In this document: piece by piece, positions 25,475 through 34,449 of the stretch | Numbering within the stretch: position 1 is the first letter of the stretch | How the letters are laid out: every line of letters begins with the position of its first letter | Source of the DNA: GCA-2715645 sp042095375 | GTDB lineage: Bacteria; Bacteroidota; Bacteroidia; Cytophagales; MED-G16 | Direction of reading: 5' to 3' | DNA: 35,023 bases | NCBI GenBank assembly: GCA_042095375.1 | Contig: JBELBJ010000012.1 | Location: forward strand, 1 to 35,023 | Notes under the pieces: model-generated | What the model was told of the DNA's origin: nothing | What the model saw: only the letters and a program-made list of their open reading frames with translations | Database searches by the model: none | Made by a program: the position numbers and the translations under genes

Positions 25475-26759
25475 CCTCTCTTTTTTTTATTAAATCTTTT
25501 CCAATATCTTTTCTATAATATTTACCGTCCCAATCTATTTTTCTTGCTAATTCATATGAAACTTGTAAAGATTCTGATATATTTTCACCAATACCTGTAC
25601 AAGCTATTACTCTTCCTCCATTTGAAAGTATGTTTTTTTCTTCTTCTATGGTTCCTGCATGAAATATGATTGAGTTTTTGATTTCTTCTAAACCTGATAT
25701 TTTAAATCCTTTTTGATATTTTTCAGGATATCCTTTAGATGATAAAATTACAGTAGATGTAGTTTTTCTATCTATATTAATTTTTGTGTTTTTTAAATCC
25801 ATATCAATGCATGAGAGTAAAACATCTAAAAAATCACTTTTGATTCTTGGAATAACAACTTGAGTTTCAGGGTCACCCATTCTAACATTATATTCAATAA
25901 CATAAGGATCCCCATTTACATTCATCAACCCAATAAATAAAAAACCTTTAAAAGGTATATTATCTTTTTTTAGTCCCTCAATTGTTCTTTTAATTATTCT
26001 ATTTTCAACTTTTTCTTCAAATTCTTTATCAAAAAAATTTACAGGGGAAACAGCTCCCATACCCCCAGTGTTTAATCCGGTATCATTTTCTCCAATTCTT
26101 TTATAATCTTTAGCTTCAGGTAACGATATATAGGTATCTCCGTCTGTTATAATAAAACATGAAATTTCAATTCCAGATAAAAATTCTTCGATAAGCACTT
26201 TGTCACTTGCTTTACCAAATTGTTTATTAACTAGCATATTTTTAAATGAATTTTCAGCGTCTTCAAGATTTTTGGAAATTATTACTCCTTTACCTGCCGC
26301 TAATCCATCCGCTTTTAATACAAAAGGTGGAGATGAACTTCTTAAAAATTTAATTCCTTCATCAACTTCATTAACGTCGAAAGATTTGAAATTAGCAGAT
26401 GGTATTTTATGTCTTTTCATGAATGATTGTGAAAATGTTTTACTTCCTTCTAATCGAGCTCCTAATTTATTGGGCCCAAAAATTTTAACATTTTTAAGTT
26501 CATAAGACTGTTCAAAATAATCTACTATTCCGTTAACTAGAGGATCTTCTGGACCTACTAAAACGAAATCAATTTTATAAGCAATTACTAAATTTTTAAT
26601 TTCATTGAAATTATTTATATCTACATAAATATTTTTTCCATATTTACTAGTTCCTCCATTTCCTGGAGCAATAAATAATTTTTTACATAAAGGGCTTTGT
26701 GAAATTTTCCAAGCAAACGTATGTTCTCTTCCTCCAGAACCTAATATTAAGATATTCAT
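25464..26759 (-). CDS. purD: Phosphoribosylamine-glycine ligase
   Basis: PurD (GAR synthetase) makes glycinamide ribonucleotide from phosphoribosylamine, glycine and ATP, the second step of purine synthesis. I use the ATG at 26759, giving 431 residues starting MNILILGSGGREHTFAW; a TTG two codons upstream adds nothing. Diagnostic segments are the N-terminal GSGGREH, APGNGGTS (about 35-42), the ATP-grasp stretches FVLKADGLAAGKGV (about 135-148), LNTGGMGAVSP and EYNVRMGDPETQ, and the C-terminal GRVIACTGIGE. Length and motifs are normal and no residue looks missing. It is the first gene of a two-gene unit with the gldH-like gene, and is divergent from the small nucleotidyltransferase (63 bp). Confidence 0.97.
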   Translation of the reverse strand: MNILILGSGGREHTFAWKISQSPLCKKLFIAPGNGGTSKYGKNIYVDINNFNEIKNLVIAYKIDFVLVGPEDPLVNGIVDYFEQSYELKNVKIFGPNKLGARLEGSKTFSQSFMKRHKIPSANFKSFDVNEVDEGIKFLRSSSPPFVLKADGLAAGKGVIISKNLEDAENSFKNMLVNKQFGKASDKVLIEEFLSGIEISCFIITDGDTYISLPEAKDYKRIGENDTGLNTGGMGAVSPVNFFDKEFEEKVENRIIKRTIEGLKKDNIPFKGFLFIGLMNVNGDPYVIEYNVRMGDPETQVVIPRIKSDFLDVLLSCIDMDLKNTKINIDRKTTSTVILSSKGYPEKYQKGFKISGLEEIKNSIIFHAGTIEEEKNILSNGGRVIACTGIGENISESLQVSYELARKIDWDGKYYRKDIGKDLIKKREDEN

Positions 26760-26822
26760 AATCAATAATTAATATAGTAACTATTATCTTAATACCTTTA
26801 CTTTATTTAAAATATTTAAATC

Positions 26823-27227
26823 ATGAAAATAGTTGCAATTAGTGGTTATTTTGACCCACTTCATGTTGGTCATCTTGAATATATTAAGCTCGCTAAAAAA
26901 TTTGGAGATAAATTGGTTGTAATTGTAAATAATGATTACCAATCCAAATTAAAAAAAGGCAAATCTTTTATGAGTGAATCAGATAGACTTGAAATAGTTA
27001 AATCAATTATTTGGGTAGATGATGCAATCATATCAATTGATAAAGATGGTACTGTTTGTAAGTCTATTGAATTTATTAAACCAGATATTTTTGCTAATGG
27101 AGGAGATAGAAAGAATAAGGAAATTCCAGAATCAAAAATTTGTAATAATTTAGGTATTAAAATAATAGATGGACTTGGTGAAAAAATAAGAAGCAGCTCA
27201 AATTACACCGGTCTAAAATCAAAATAA
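26823..27227 (+). CDS. Small HxGH cytidylyl-/adenylyltransferase family protein
   Basis: The 134 residues form a stand-alone nucleotidyltransferase: GYFDPLHVGHLEY holds the HxGH motif (His14, His17), SESDRLEIVKSI follows, and NGGDR (92-96) with GEKIRSSSNYTG (about 119-130) stands in place of the usual ISSTxI signature. The pattern is close to the adenylyltransferase domain of HldE/RfaE (heptose-1-phosphate) and to glycerol-3-phosphate cytidylyltransferases, but no kinase domain or heptose genes are near. Substrate is undecided. It is only distantly similar to the other HxGH protein at 2540-2878. Its last 9 bp overlap the convergent rlmB. Confidence 0.8.
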   Translation: MKIVAISGYFDPLHVGHLEYIKLAKKFGDKLVVIVNNDYQSKLKKGKSFMSESDRLEIVKSIIWVDDAIISIDKDGTVCKSIEFIKPDIFANGGDRKNKEIPESKICNNLGIKIIDGLGEKIRSSSNYTGLKSK

Positions 27228-27956
27228 CCTTTGTCTAATTATTTCATATAATATAACTGATGTGCTATTTGATACATTCAATGAATCTATCCTTCCATAC
27301 ATTGGTATTTTAATTCTGTGATCGCTTAATTCTAGTAAACTTTTTGATATTCCATTTTTTTCAGATCCAAATATTACTGCTAAAGGGCAACTATAATCTA
27401 AATTATAAACTACCTCTTCACCTTTTTCCGTACAAGAAATAATTTTTAATCCACTTTTTTTTAGAAGTTTACAAACATAATTTAAACTTTCAACCTTACA
27501 GACTGGCACATAGTTTAAGGCACCGGAAGAAGTTTTAATAGCATCAGAGGTAATAAGTGCAGATCCTTTTTTTGGTATGACTATAGCATCTACTTCTACA
27601 GCTTCTGCAACTCTTGAAATTGATCCAAGATTTCTAGTATCGGTAATTTTATCTAAAATAATGATAATTGGGTCTTTACCTTTTTCATAACATCTTAATA
27701 CAATCTCATCAATAGGTTGATAAGATATTGGGCTGATATAGCAAATTATACCTTGATGATTTTTTCTTGTTATTCTATTTAATTTTTCTTTTGGGACCAA
27801 TGAAATATTTAATTTTAATTTTTTTCCTAAAGTTTTTATCTCTTCAATAATATCCTTATTGGTATTTTTTTGAATAAAAATTCTTTCAATGTTTTTATTT
27901 GATTTAATTGCTTCTAAAACTGGCCTTGTTCCAAATATTATATCTTTTTTTTTCAT
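27219..27956 (-). CDS. rlmB: TrmH-family 23S rRNA (guanosine-2'-O-)-methyltransferase, RlmB type
   Basis: This 245-residue SpoU/TrmH enzyme has the RlmB layout. The N-terminal substrate-binding domain (about 1-85) starts KKDIIFGTRPVLEAI. The SPOUT domain carries three motifs: DTRNLGSISRVAEA (motif 1), AVIFGSEKNGIS (motif 2) and IPMYGRIDSLNVSNSTSVILYE (motif 3), which form the knotted S-adenosylmethionine site. RlmB methylates G2251 of 23S rRNA in the peptidyl-transferase P loop; the precise target here is by homology. The ALNYVPVCKV segment also fits. Cytoplasmic. It is divergent from the SAM methyltransferase gene, with a 67-bp spacer. Confidence 0.9.
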   Translation of the reverse strand: MKKKDIIFGTRPVLEAIKSNKNIERIFIQKNTNKDIIEEIKTLGKKLKLNISLVPKEKLNRITRKNHQGIICYISPISYQPIDEIVLRCYEKGKDPIIIILDKITDTRNLGSISRVAEAVEVDAIVIPKKGSALITSDAIKTSSGALNYVPVCKVESLNYVCKLLKKSGLKIISCTEKGEEVVYNLDYSCPLAVIFGSEKNGISKSLLELSDHRIKIPMYGRIDSLNVSNSTSVILYEIIRQRLF

Positions 27957-28023
27957 TATTATTTAAGAATATTATTTGATTAAATTTATATCGTCAAATA
28001 ATATACTTATTAATTTTACAAAA

Positions 28024-28797
28024 ATGTCAATATTTACTACTGAAATAACTTCTGAAAAAATAACCTCTGATAATCCAATACATCAAAGATTATATAAGGC
28101 TTACATTGAATCCCTTCCTTTTATTAGTGGTGACGTTTTAGAATTAGGCTGTGGTGAAGGTAGAGGGATTGATTTGATAAATCAAAAAGCTAAAACATTT
28201 ACTGCTGTTGACAAAATTGATTCTATTGTTAATAATCTTAAAGAAAGGTATCCATCTAATAAATTTATTCCCTCATCTTTTCCTCCTCTAAATATTTTTG
28301 ATGATAATTCATTCGATACGATAATTTCATTTCAAGTCATAGAACATATAAAAAATGATAAGCTTTTTGTAAAGGAAATATATAGACTTTTAAAAAAAGG
28401 TGGCAAAGCTTTAATTACAACTCCAAATATTTTGATGACATTAACTAGAAACCCATGGCACATTCGTGAATATACATCTCAATCATTGAGATCTATTTTA
28501 TCAGATTCTTTTAGTGATTTTGAAATTAAAGGTATTGCTGGTAATGAAAAGATTATAAGTTATTATTCTGCGAATAAAAAATCTGTTCAGAAATTCAAAA
28601 ATTTAGATATTTTTAATTTAGAAAAAAATCTCCCTTCTTTTCTATATAAAATACCCTATGAAATATTAAATAGAATAAATAGAAATAAATTGGAAAATAA
28701 CAACGATAGCTTAGTTTCTTCAATTTCTGAAAAAGATTATTATTTAAATAAAGATCAAAAAGATAATTTAGATTTATTTTGCATACTTAAAAAGTAA
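28024..28797 (+). CDS. Class I SAM-dependent methyltransferase
   Basis: I choose the ATG at 28024 (MSIFTTEITS), giving 257 residues. A TTG at 27976 is possible but its extra residues look like untranslated A+T-rich sequence. Motif I is DVLELGCGEG (37-46), and post-motif FDTIISFQVIEHI with the later LLKKGGKALITTPN fits the Methyltransf_11/UbiE group. There is no signal peptide. Methyl acceptor is unknown; the C-terminal third (about 175-257) is Asn/Lys-rich and not family-typical. The stop TAA overlaps the next ATG by 1 bp (TAATG), so translation of the NlpC/P60 gene is probably coupled. Confidence 0.85.
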   Translation: MSIFTTEITSEKITSDNPIHQRLYKAYIESLPFISGDVLELGCGEGRGIDLINQKAKTFTAVDKIDSIVNNLKERYPSNKFIPSSFPPLNIFDDNSFDTIISFQVIEHIKNDKLFVKEIYRLLKKGGKALITTPNILMTLTRNPWHIREYTSQSLRSILSDSFSDFEIKGIAGNEKIISYYSANKKSVQKFKNLDIFNLEKNLPSFLYKIPYEILNRINRNKLENNNDSLVSSISEKDYYLNKDQKDNLDLFCILKK

Positions 28798-29261
28798 TGA
28801 AATATTTATTATACATAGTAATATTTATCATCTCCTTATCAAGTTGTATTACTACAAAGAAACTTGCAAATGAGACTTCAATTCAGACAGTTATAAATAA
28901 AGCCAGAACCTATATAGGTACTCCATACAAATGGGGTGGTACTTCATCAAAGGGTATTGACTGTTCGGGATTACTTGTAAGATCTTTTCAATCTATTGAT
29001 TTAAATATTCCAAGAACTACATCTGAACAAGTTTATTTAGGAAAGAAAGTAAAATTAAAAAAATCAAAAAAAGGAGATTTAGTTTTTTTTGCATTTGGTA
29101 AGAAAAAAAAGAAAGTAACTCATGTTGGGTTAATCTCCGATATTAAATTCAATGAAAAAATTGATTTTATTCATGCATCTTCAAGTAAAGGTGTTATTGA
29201 AACAAAATTAAATAGAGAATATTACCTGAAAAGGATAAGAGTAATAAGAAGAATTTTGTGA
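28797..29261 (+). CDS. NlpC/P60 family peptidoglycan hydrolase (lipoprotein)
   Basis: The 154 residues start with a lipoprotein signal (MKYLLYIVIFIISLSSC, lipidated Cys17). The rest is a single NlpC/P60 domain with intact catalytic triad positions: Cys56 in GIDCSGLL, His109 in VTHVGL and His126 in FIHASSS. YIGTPYKWGG upstream of the Cys is typical. Such enzymes cut D-gamma-glutamyl-diaminopimelate links or similar cell-wall cross-peptides in the periplasm. A Lys-rich loop (FGKKKKKVTH) lies just before the first His. It is coupled to the upstream methyltransferase by a 1-bp overlap. Confidence 0.92.
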   Translation: MKYLLYIVIFIISLSSCITTKKLANETSIQTVINKARTYIGTPYKWGGTSSKGIDCSGLLVRSFQSIDLNIPRTTSEQVYLGKKVKLKKSKKGDLVFFAFGKKKKKVTHVGLISDIKFNEKIDFIHASSSKGVIETKLNREYYLKRIRVIRRIL

Positions 29262-29285
29262 TCATACTAATTTTTTTAAATACTA

Positions 29286-29301
29286 ATAAAAATATTTTTA
29301 T
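29286..29301. other. 16-bp A/T palindrome after the NlpC/P60 gene
   Basis: The bases read the same on both strands (ATAAAAATATTTTTAT). It lies 25 bp past the NlpC/P60 stop in the 87-bp spacer. It could form a weak all-A/T hairpin at a transcript end, but such palindromes are common in DNA this A+T-rich. Confidence 0.25.
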
Positions 29302-29348
29302 AAAAAATTATTTAATATTACTATCCATTTTAAACAAACAACTCAATT

Positions 29349-31904
29349 ATGAAAAAATTATTACTAATATTCTTTTTTTTATCAACATTTATTTTACTTG
29401 CCCAAGACAAGGAAAAAGATAAGGGTAAATCAAAGAAAGCTAAAACTATCAGTGAACTAACAAAATCTTCAAAAAAAATTGAAGGTTTATTTATAATTTA
29501 CCAAGATACTATTTCAGGAGAATTAAAAATGGAGATTGGGAATGATCAATTAAATCAAGATTACATTTATTTTTCTCAAATTGCTGATGGAGTCACTGAG
29601 GCTGGAAGCTTTAGGGGCGCTTATGGATCAGATGTAATTTTTCATATAAAAAAATATTTTGATAAGATTGAAATGGTTGCACCTAATACTAATTTTTATT
29701 TTGATCCAAATAATCCTCTATCTAGATCTCAGGAAGCTAATATGAGTCATGCTGTTATTTCTAGTAATAAAATTTTAGCTGAAGATAAAAAAAAGGGATC
29801 TTATCTTATAAATGTAAATAATCTATTTCTTTCAGAAACTTTGAGTAGGGTAAAACCTCCTAAAAGACCAGGATCTTCTCCTAATAGATTTAGTTTAGGA
29901 TCTTTTGATAAAGGAAAATCAAAAATTTTAGAAATAAATAATTATCCCAAAAATACTAACTTGAAAACTGAGTATGTTTTCAAAAATGCCAATGTTTTAA
30001 ATAGTGGATCAGAGGCTGTAACAGATGGCAGGTATGTTTCAATTCAATTATTTCATTCACTGATGAGTATGCCAGATGAAGGTTATGAACCTAGATATGA
30101 TGATCCAAGAGTTGGATATTTTTTAAATTATGTGAATGATATGACAGAAACTGGAACAACTAATTATAGAGACATGATAAATAGATGGAGGCTAGAAAAG
30201 AAGAATCCAGATCAAGATTTATCTGAGCCAGTAAAACCTATAACGTGGTGGATTGAAAATTCAACTCCAATGGAATGGAGAGAAACAATTCGAGATGGTG
30301 TTTTAGAGTGGAATAAATCTTTTGAGAAGGCTGGTTTCAAAAATGCGTTAGTTGTAAAAGTTCAACCTGATGATGCAGAATGGGATGCTGGAGATGTAAG
30401 GTATAATGTTTTAAGATGGACATCTTCTCCAAACCCTCCTTTTGGTGGATATGGACCAAGTATGACAAACCCAAGAACTGGTGAAATTATTGGTGCTGAT
30501 ATTATGCTTGAATTTGTTCATTTTACCAATAGGGTATTTTATGATAAATTAGTTGGTGATGCTTCATCTAATATGAGCTTTGAAGAAGAAGAAGATTATT
30601 CTGAGTTTGGTAATAATAAAAATAAGTTTTATTGTTCGATGGGTCACCTTATGCATGAAAATCAATTATTTGGTAAAACCTTATTAGAACTTGATGGTGC
30701 TTCGGAATATGATTTAGATAGAATAGAAAAAGAAGGAATGAAATCTCTAATAATGCACGAAGTTGGACATACACTTGGCCTTAATCATAATATGAAAGCA
30801 AGTCAATTATTTTCTCCATCACAACTTTATGATGCAGATTTTATTGAAGGAAAAGCACTTACTGGATCTGTTATGGATTATGCAGGTATCAATTTATTTC
30901 CTGATAGATCGTCTCAAGGACAATTTTATGATATGTCTGTTGGTCCTTATGACGATTGGGCTATTCAGTTTGGTTATACTTCATTTAAAAATGATTCAGA
31001 AATGGACGCATTACTTTCAAGATCCACTGAGCCAGAATTAATATTTGGTAATGACGCTGATGATATGAGGTCTCCTGGTAAAGCTATTGATCCAAGAGTT
31101 ATGACAGGCGATTTATCAAATGATCAAATTCGTTATTCTATTGATAGATTTAAAATTGTAAAAAATATGATGGGTAAAATCATTTCTAAATTTAGTATAG
31201 ATGGAAATACATATGAGGATCTAAGAAGAGCTTATTATACATTAAACTCTCAAGCAGCTCGAGCAGGAGATGTGATTTCAAGATTTATTGGAGGTGTGTA
31301 TGTTGATAGATCTACTATAGGTCAAGAAGGTGATTGGAGTAGAAGGCCATATGTTCCTGTAAACCTTAGAGATCAAAAGAGAGCTTTTAATGCTCTTAAA
31401 ACTTATGTGTTTTCAGCAGATGCATTTAGTGCACCTAATGAATTATACAATCTTCTTGCAAAGCAAAGGAGAGGGTTTGACTTTTTCTCAGGACCAGAAG
31501 ATCCAAAAATTCATGATCAAGTCCTAAGCTATCAAACCAGAGTACTTGCACATATTTTACACCCAAATACTTTACAGAGAATTATTGATTCTGAACTTTA
31601 TGGTAATAGATATAATCTTTCTCTTTTTATGACTGATTTAAACGATGCAATGTTTAAAGATGATTTAACATCTGACATTAATACATTCAGACAAAATCTT
31701 CAAGCTATTTATGTTACAAGACTAATAAGCATGATTAATGGTAAATCATCTGGAAGGTACAAGATTCCTGCAAAATCTATGGCGATTTATAATTTAAAAC
31801 AAATAGCTAAATGGTTAAAAAAACCTACAGGAAATACTTCCTCTATCGCTCATAGAACTCACATAAAGATTCTAATAGATAAAGCTTTAAATAATTATAA
31901 TTAA
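29349..31904 (+). CDS. Secreted zinc-dependent metalloprotease (DUF5117/DUF4953 family), copy 1
   Basis: The protein has 851 residues with a signal peptide (MKKLLLIFFFLSTFILLAQ) followed by a Lys-rich stretch (about 20-33). The metzincin zinc site HEVGHTLGLNH is at 470-480 (His470, Glu471, His474, His480), and a Met-turn SVMDYAG lies at Met509. Upstream regions include the YFLNYVNDMTETGTT and NPRTGEIIGADIMLEFVH segments seen in the DUF5117-DUF5118-DUF4953 metalloproteases of Bacteroidota. No T9SS sorting domain is visible at the C-terminus, so it probably stays in the periplasm or leaves by another route. It is a paralog of the convergent gene that follows; their stop codons share the palindrome TTAA at 31901-31904. 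Confidence 0.88.
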   Translation: MKKLLLIFFFLSTFILLAQDKEKDKGKSKKAKTISELTKSSKKIEGLFIIYQDTISGELKMEIGNDQLNQDYIYFSQIADGVTEAGSFRGAYGSDVIFHIKKYFDKIEMVAPNTNFYFDPNNPLSRSQEANMSHAVISSNKILAEDKKKGSYLINVNNLFLSETLSRVKPPKRPGSSPNRFSLGSFDKGKSKILEINNYPKNTNLKTEYVFKNANVLNSGSEAVTDGRYVSIQLFHSLMSMPDEGYEPRYDDPRVGYFLNYVNDMTETGTTNYRDMINRWRLEKKNPDQDLSEPVKPITWWIENSTPMEWRETIRDGVLEWNKSFEKAGFKNALVVKVQPDDAEWDAGDVRYNVLRWTSSPNPPFGGYGPSMTNPRTGEIIGADIMLEFVHFTNRVFYDKLVGDASSNMSFEEEEDYSEFGNNKNKFYCSMGHLMHENQLFGKTLLELDGASEYDLDRIEKEGMKSLIMHEVGHTLGLNHNMKASQLFSPSQLYDADFIEGKALTGSVMDYAGINLFPDRSSQGQFYDMSVGPYDDWAIQFGYTSFKNDSEMDALLSRSTEPELIFGNDADDMRSPGKAIDPRVMTGDLSNDQIRYSIDRFKIVKNMMGKIISKFSIDGNTYEDLRRAYYTLNSQAARAGDVISRFIGGVYVDRSTIGQEGDWSRRPYVPVNLRDQKRAFNALKTYVFSADAFSAPNELYNLLAKQRRGFDFFSGPEDPKIHDQVLSYQTRVLAHILHPNTLQRIIDSELYGNRYNLSLFMTDLNDAMFKDDLTSDINTFRQNLQAIYVTRLISMINGKSSGRYKIPAKSMAIYNLKQIAKWLKKPTGNTSSIAHRTHIKILIDKALNNYN

Positions 31905-34333
31905 TCTGATAGCATATTCTCGGTAGATTGAGAAATCAATAGATTCAAATAATTTAAATGATCTTTTGTATTAACGTCTTTTGATTGTTTGGCAATACCT
32001 TTAATTCTTTTTTGTAAAAAGATTAATTCTGATAAAATTCTAGGCCTAATATCAGATTCATCAAATTTAACATTTGCCCCATTCCTTTTTGAATAAGTTG
32101 ATTGAGTTTTTGATTCTTTCAAAGTATTTATTAAAAGATTTATATAGCCTTTTTGTAAATTCCTTTCATATAAACTTATCACAGAATTTGAATTTAAATT
32201 TTTCCATATAGATTTATTTAAATCCTTAATCATTTCATTAATGGTATATGCAGAAGCTTTATTTTTTTCTTCATTTTCAATCATTCTAGCTAATCTAGAA
32301 TAATCAAACAATCTATTTAAAGCATACATTTGTACTTGTCTAATTCTTTCAACAGATCCTATGTTTTCAATTTTTTCAAGAACTTCATAATTTACCATCC
32401 AATCTAAAGAGTTAAAAACATAAGAATTTAAAAAAATTATTGCTCTTTTTTGTTGTTCTTTATTTACATGTACATAAACTGGTCCATCTTGATCGTAACT
32501 TTTAATATCTTCAAGTATTCCTCCTACATTTGTTGTTACATGACCAATGTATCTTCTAAACTGGGAAACTACATTTAAATAAAGTTCTTTAAGGTCATTA
32601 TAATCTTTCCCTTCTTCATAAGACCACTTTATTATATTAGGAACAATTCTCTTTAAATTCTCTAAACCATAATAACTAGCTTTCATATTGTCATCACCAA
32701 TTGATTCAGTCTGAGATCTTGGATCTATTCCATTATAATATCCAAACCAATATTCATAATCACCAGCATGAGATTTAATCCATTCATTAAGTGTTTTCTG
32801 TTCAGATTTAGTAGTTTCATCATGAAAATATGAATACCCCCATTTGACAGACCATTTATCATATGTTCCTACCATGGGATAAAAATTAGAAATATTATCT
32901 TCTGGTTGAGCAACATAATTGAATCTAGCATAATCCATAATTGAAGGAGCTACACCGTGGTTAGAAGTAAAAGTTTTTGATCGTAAACTATCTACTGGAT
33001 AAGCATAGCTAGAACCCATATTATGAGGAAGACCAATTGTATGACCAACTTCATGTGCAGATACAAATCTAATAAGCTGACCCATCACCTCATCTTCAAA
33101 CTTTACACTTCTTGAGGATTCATTTACTGCTGCAGTTTGTACTAGATACCAATTTCTTAAAAGATTCATTACATTATGATACCATCCTATATCGCTTTCC
33201 AAGATTTCTCCAGTTCGTGGATCAGCCGTATGTGGTCCATATGCGTTTTGTATGTCAGAAGCAAAATATCTAATTACAGAATACCTCGCATCTTCTGGAC
33301 TCCAATCAGGGTCTTCTTCTTTTGAAGGAGGGTATTTACAAAATATTGCATTTTTAAAACCAGCCTCTTCAAAAGCAACTTGCCAATCATCTACACCTTG
33401 TTTGAGATACTTTTTCCATTTCTCAGGAGTAGCAGGATCGATATAATATACAATTGGTTTAATAGGTTCAACAAGTTCACCCCTTTTATAAGCCTCAATA
33501 TCTTTTGGTACTAATTTCCATCTTTTTATGTAAGCGGTTGATTTTGCTTTTTGTTCATCCAATCCATAATCTGTCTGAGTTTGAGAAAAATACCCAACCC
33601 TTCTGTCTCTTAGCCTTGGTTTCATTTTATCTTCAGGAAGTAAAAGCATAGAATTATTTATTTCTAAACTAACTGTTTGTGAGTTACTTAATGATGGGGG
33701 GGAACCTGATTTATAAGTTAGAACATTTCTTGCCTCAATATTTATGGGATAACTTTTAATTGATTCTATAAAGGATCTTTTTTTATCTAATGATGTAATT
33801 TTTAATTGTTTTCTTCTTCTTTCTGGAAATCCAATTGCTTTTATATCTTCAGTAAAAAAAGAACTTACATCAATGACAACAGCACTATCTTTTACATTAT
33901 ATGTTTCTATATCAAAAGAATATAAGATTGGTTCAAAATTTGAATTTTTTACAGATATTGAAATAGGTAATGTATCATTTGCTATATTTTCATAGCTAAC
34001 TATTCTCAAAAGAATTTTATCATATTTTTTTTCCCACCTTAACACCTGAGAATTTATTTTTTGGCCACCATACCCAATCCCATTTGCTGTTTTAGAAATT
34101 CTTGTAACCATAAGCATCTCCTTATTTAATAAATTCGGGGGTATTTCATATAAATATTTTTCCATCTTGGAGTGGACTTTAAATAATCCCTCATCAGTTT
34201 TATATGTTGAGTCTATTACTTCATTATAACTTTTAATCTTTGATTTTTCTTCCGAATCCTTTTTGTTTTTTTGAGAATAGGAGCTATTAAAAGATATAAT
34301 TAATAAAATATATATTGATAGAAATATTTTCAT
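31901..34333 (-). CDS. Secreted zinc-dependent metalloprotease (DUF5117/DUF4953 family), copy 2
   Basis: The protein has 810 residues with a signal peptide (MKIFLSIYILLIISFNSSYS). The zinc site HEVGHTIGLPH is at 427-437 (His427, Glu428, His431, His437), with a Met-turn SIMDYAR at Met466. It shares with copy 1 the RRVGYF, PKPI-type (EPIKPIVYYID), DARYSVIRY and DPRTGEILESDI segments, and the GGxY/GGIL region before the C-terminal domain, so the two are paralogs, not a recent duplication (identity looks modest outside motifs). No T9SS sorting domain is seen. Divergent from the NTF2-like lipoprotein gene across 116 bp. Substrate unknown. Confidence 0.88.
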   Translation of the reverse strand: MKIFLSIYILLIISFNSSYSQKNKKDSEEKSKIKSYNEVIDSTYKTDEGLFKVHSKMEKYLYEIPPNLLNKEMLMVTRISKTANGIGYGGQKINSQVLRWEKKYDKILLRIVSYENIANDTLPISISVKNSNFEPILYSFDIETYNVKDSAVVIDVSSFFTEDIKAIGFPERRRKQLKITSLDKKRSFIESIKSYPINIEARNVLTYKSGSPPSLSNSQTVSLEINNSMLLLPEDKMKPRLRDRRVGYFSQTQTDYGLDEQKAKSTAYIKRWKLVPKDIEAYKRGELVEPIKPIVYYIDPATPEKWKKYLKQGVDDWQVAFEEAGFKNAIFCKYPPSKEEDPDWSPEDARYSVIRYFASDIQNAYGPHTADPRTGEILESDIGWYHNVMNLLRNWYLVQTAAVNESSRSVKFEDEVMGQLIRFVSAHEVGHTIGLPHNMGSSYAYPVDSLRSKTFTSNHGVAPSIMDYARFNYVAQPEDNISNFYPMVGTYDKWSVKWGYSYFHDETTKSEQKTLNEWIKSHAGDYEYWFGYYNGIDPRSQTESIGDDNMKASYYGLENLKRIVPNIIKWSYEEGKDYNDLKELYLNVVSQFRRYIGHVTTNVGGILEDIKSYDQDGPVYVHVNKEQQKRAIIFLNSYVFNSLDWMVNYEVLEKIENIGSVERIRQVQMYALNRLFDYSRLARMIENEEKNKASAYTINEMIKDLNKSIWKNLNSNSVISLYERNLQKGYINLLINTLKESKTQSTYSKRNGANVKFDESDIRPRILSELIFLQKRIKGIAKQSKDVNTKDHLNYLNLLISQSTENMLSD

Positions 34334-34449
34334 GGTTTTAGAGGTTTTGTTGTTTCAAGTAAATCTAAGAAAAAATTTTAACTTAAATAAAGCAAGATTT
34401 AAAATCAATTTTTTTATAATTGGTAAATTTTTTAATTAAAAAATAAGTT

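Noticed and set aside
29286..29301. A/T palindrome as an intrinsic terminator
   Set aside because: It has no G/C stem, is weakly stable and is expected by chance at this base composition, so I list it only as a palindrome.
29349..34333. Toxin-immunity or defence interpretation of the convergent protease pair
   Set aside because: Both are exported paralogous enzymes with complete active sites, and neither looks like an inhibitor or immunity protein.
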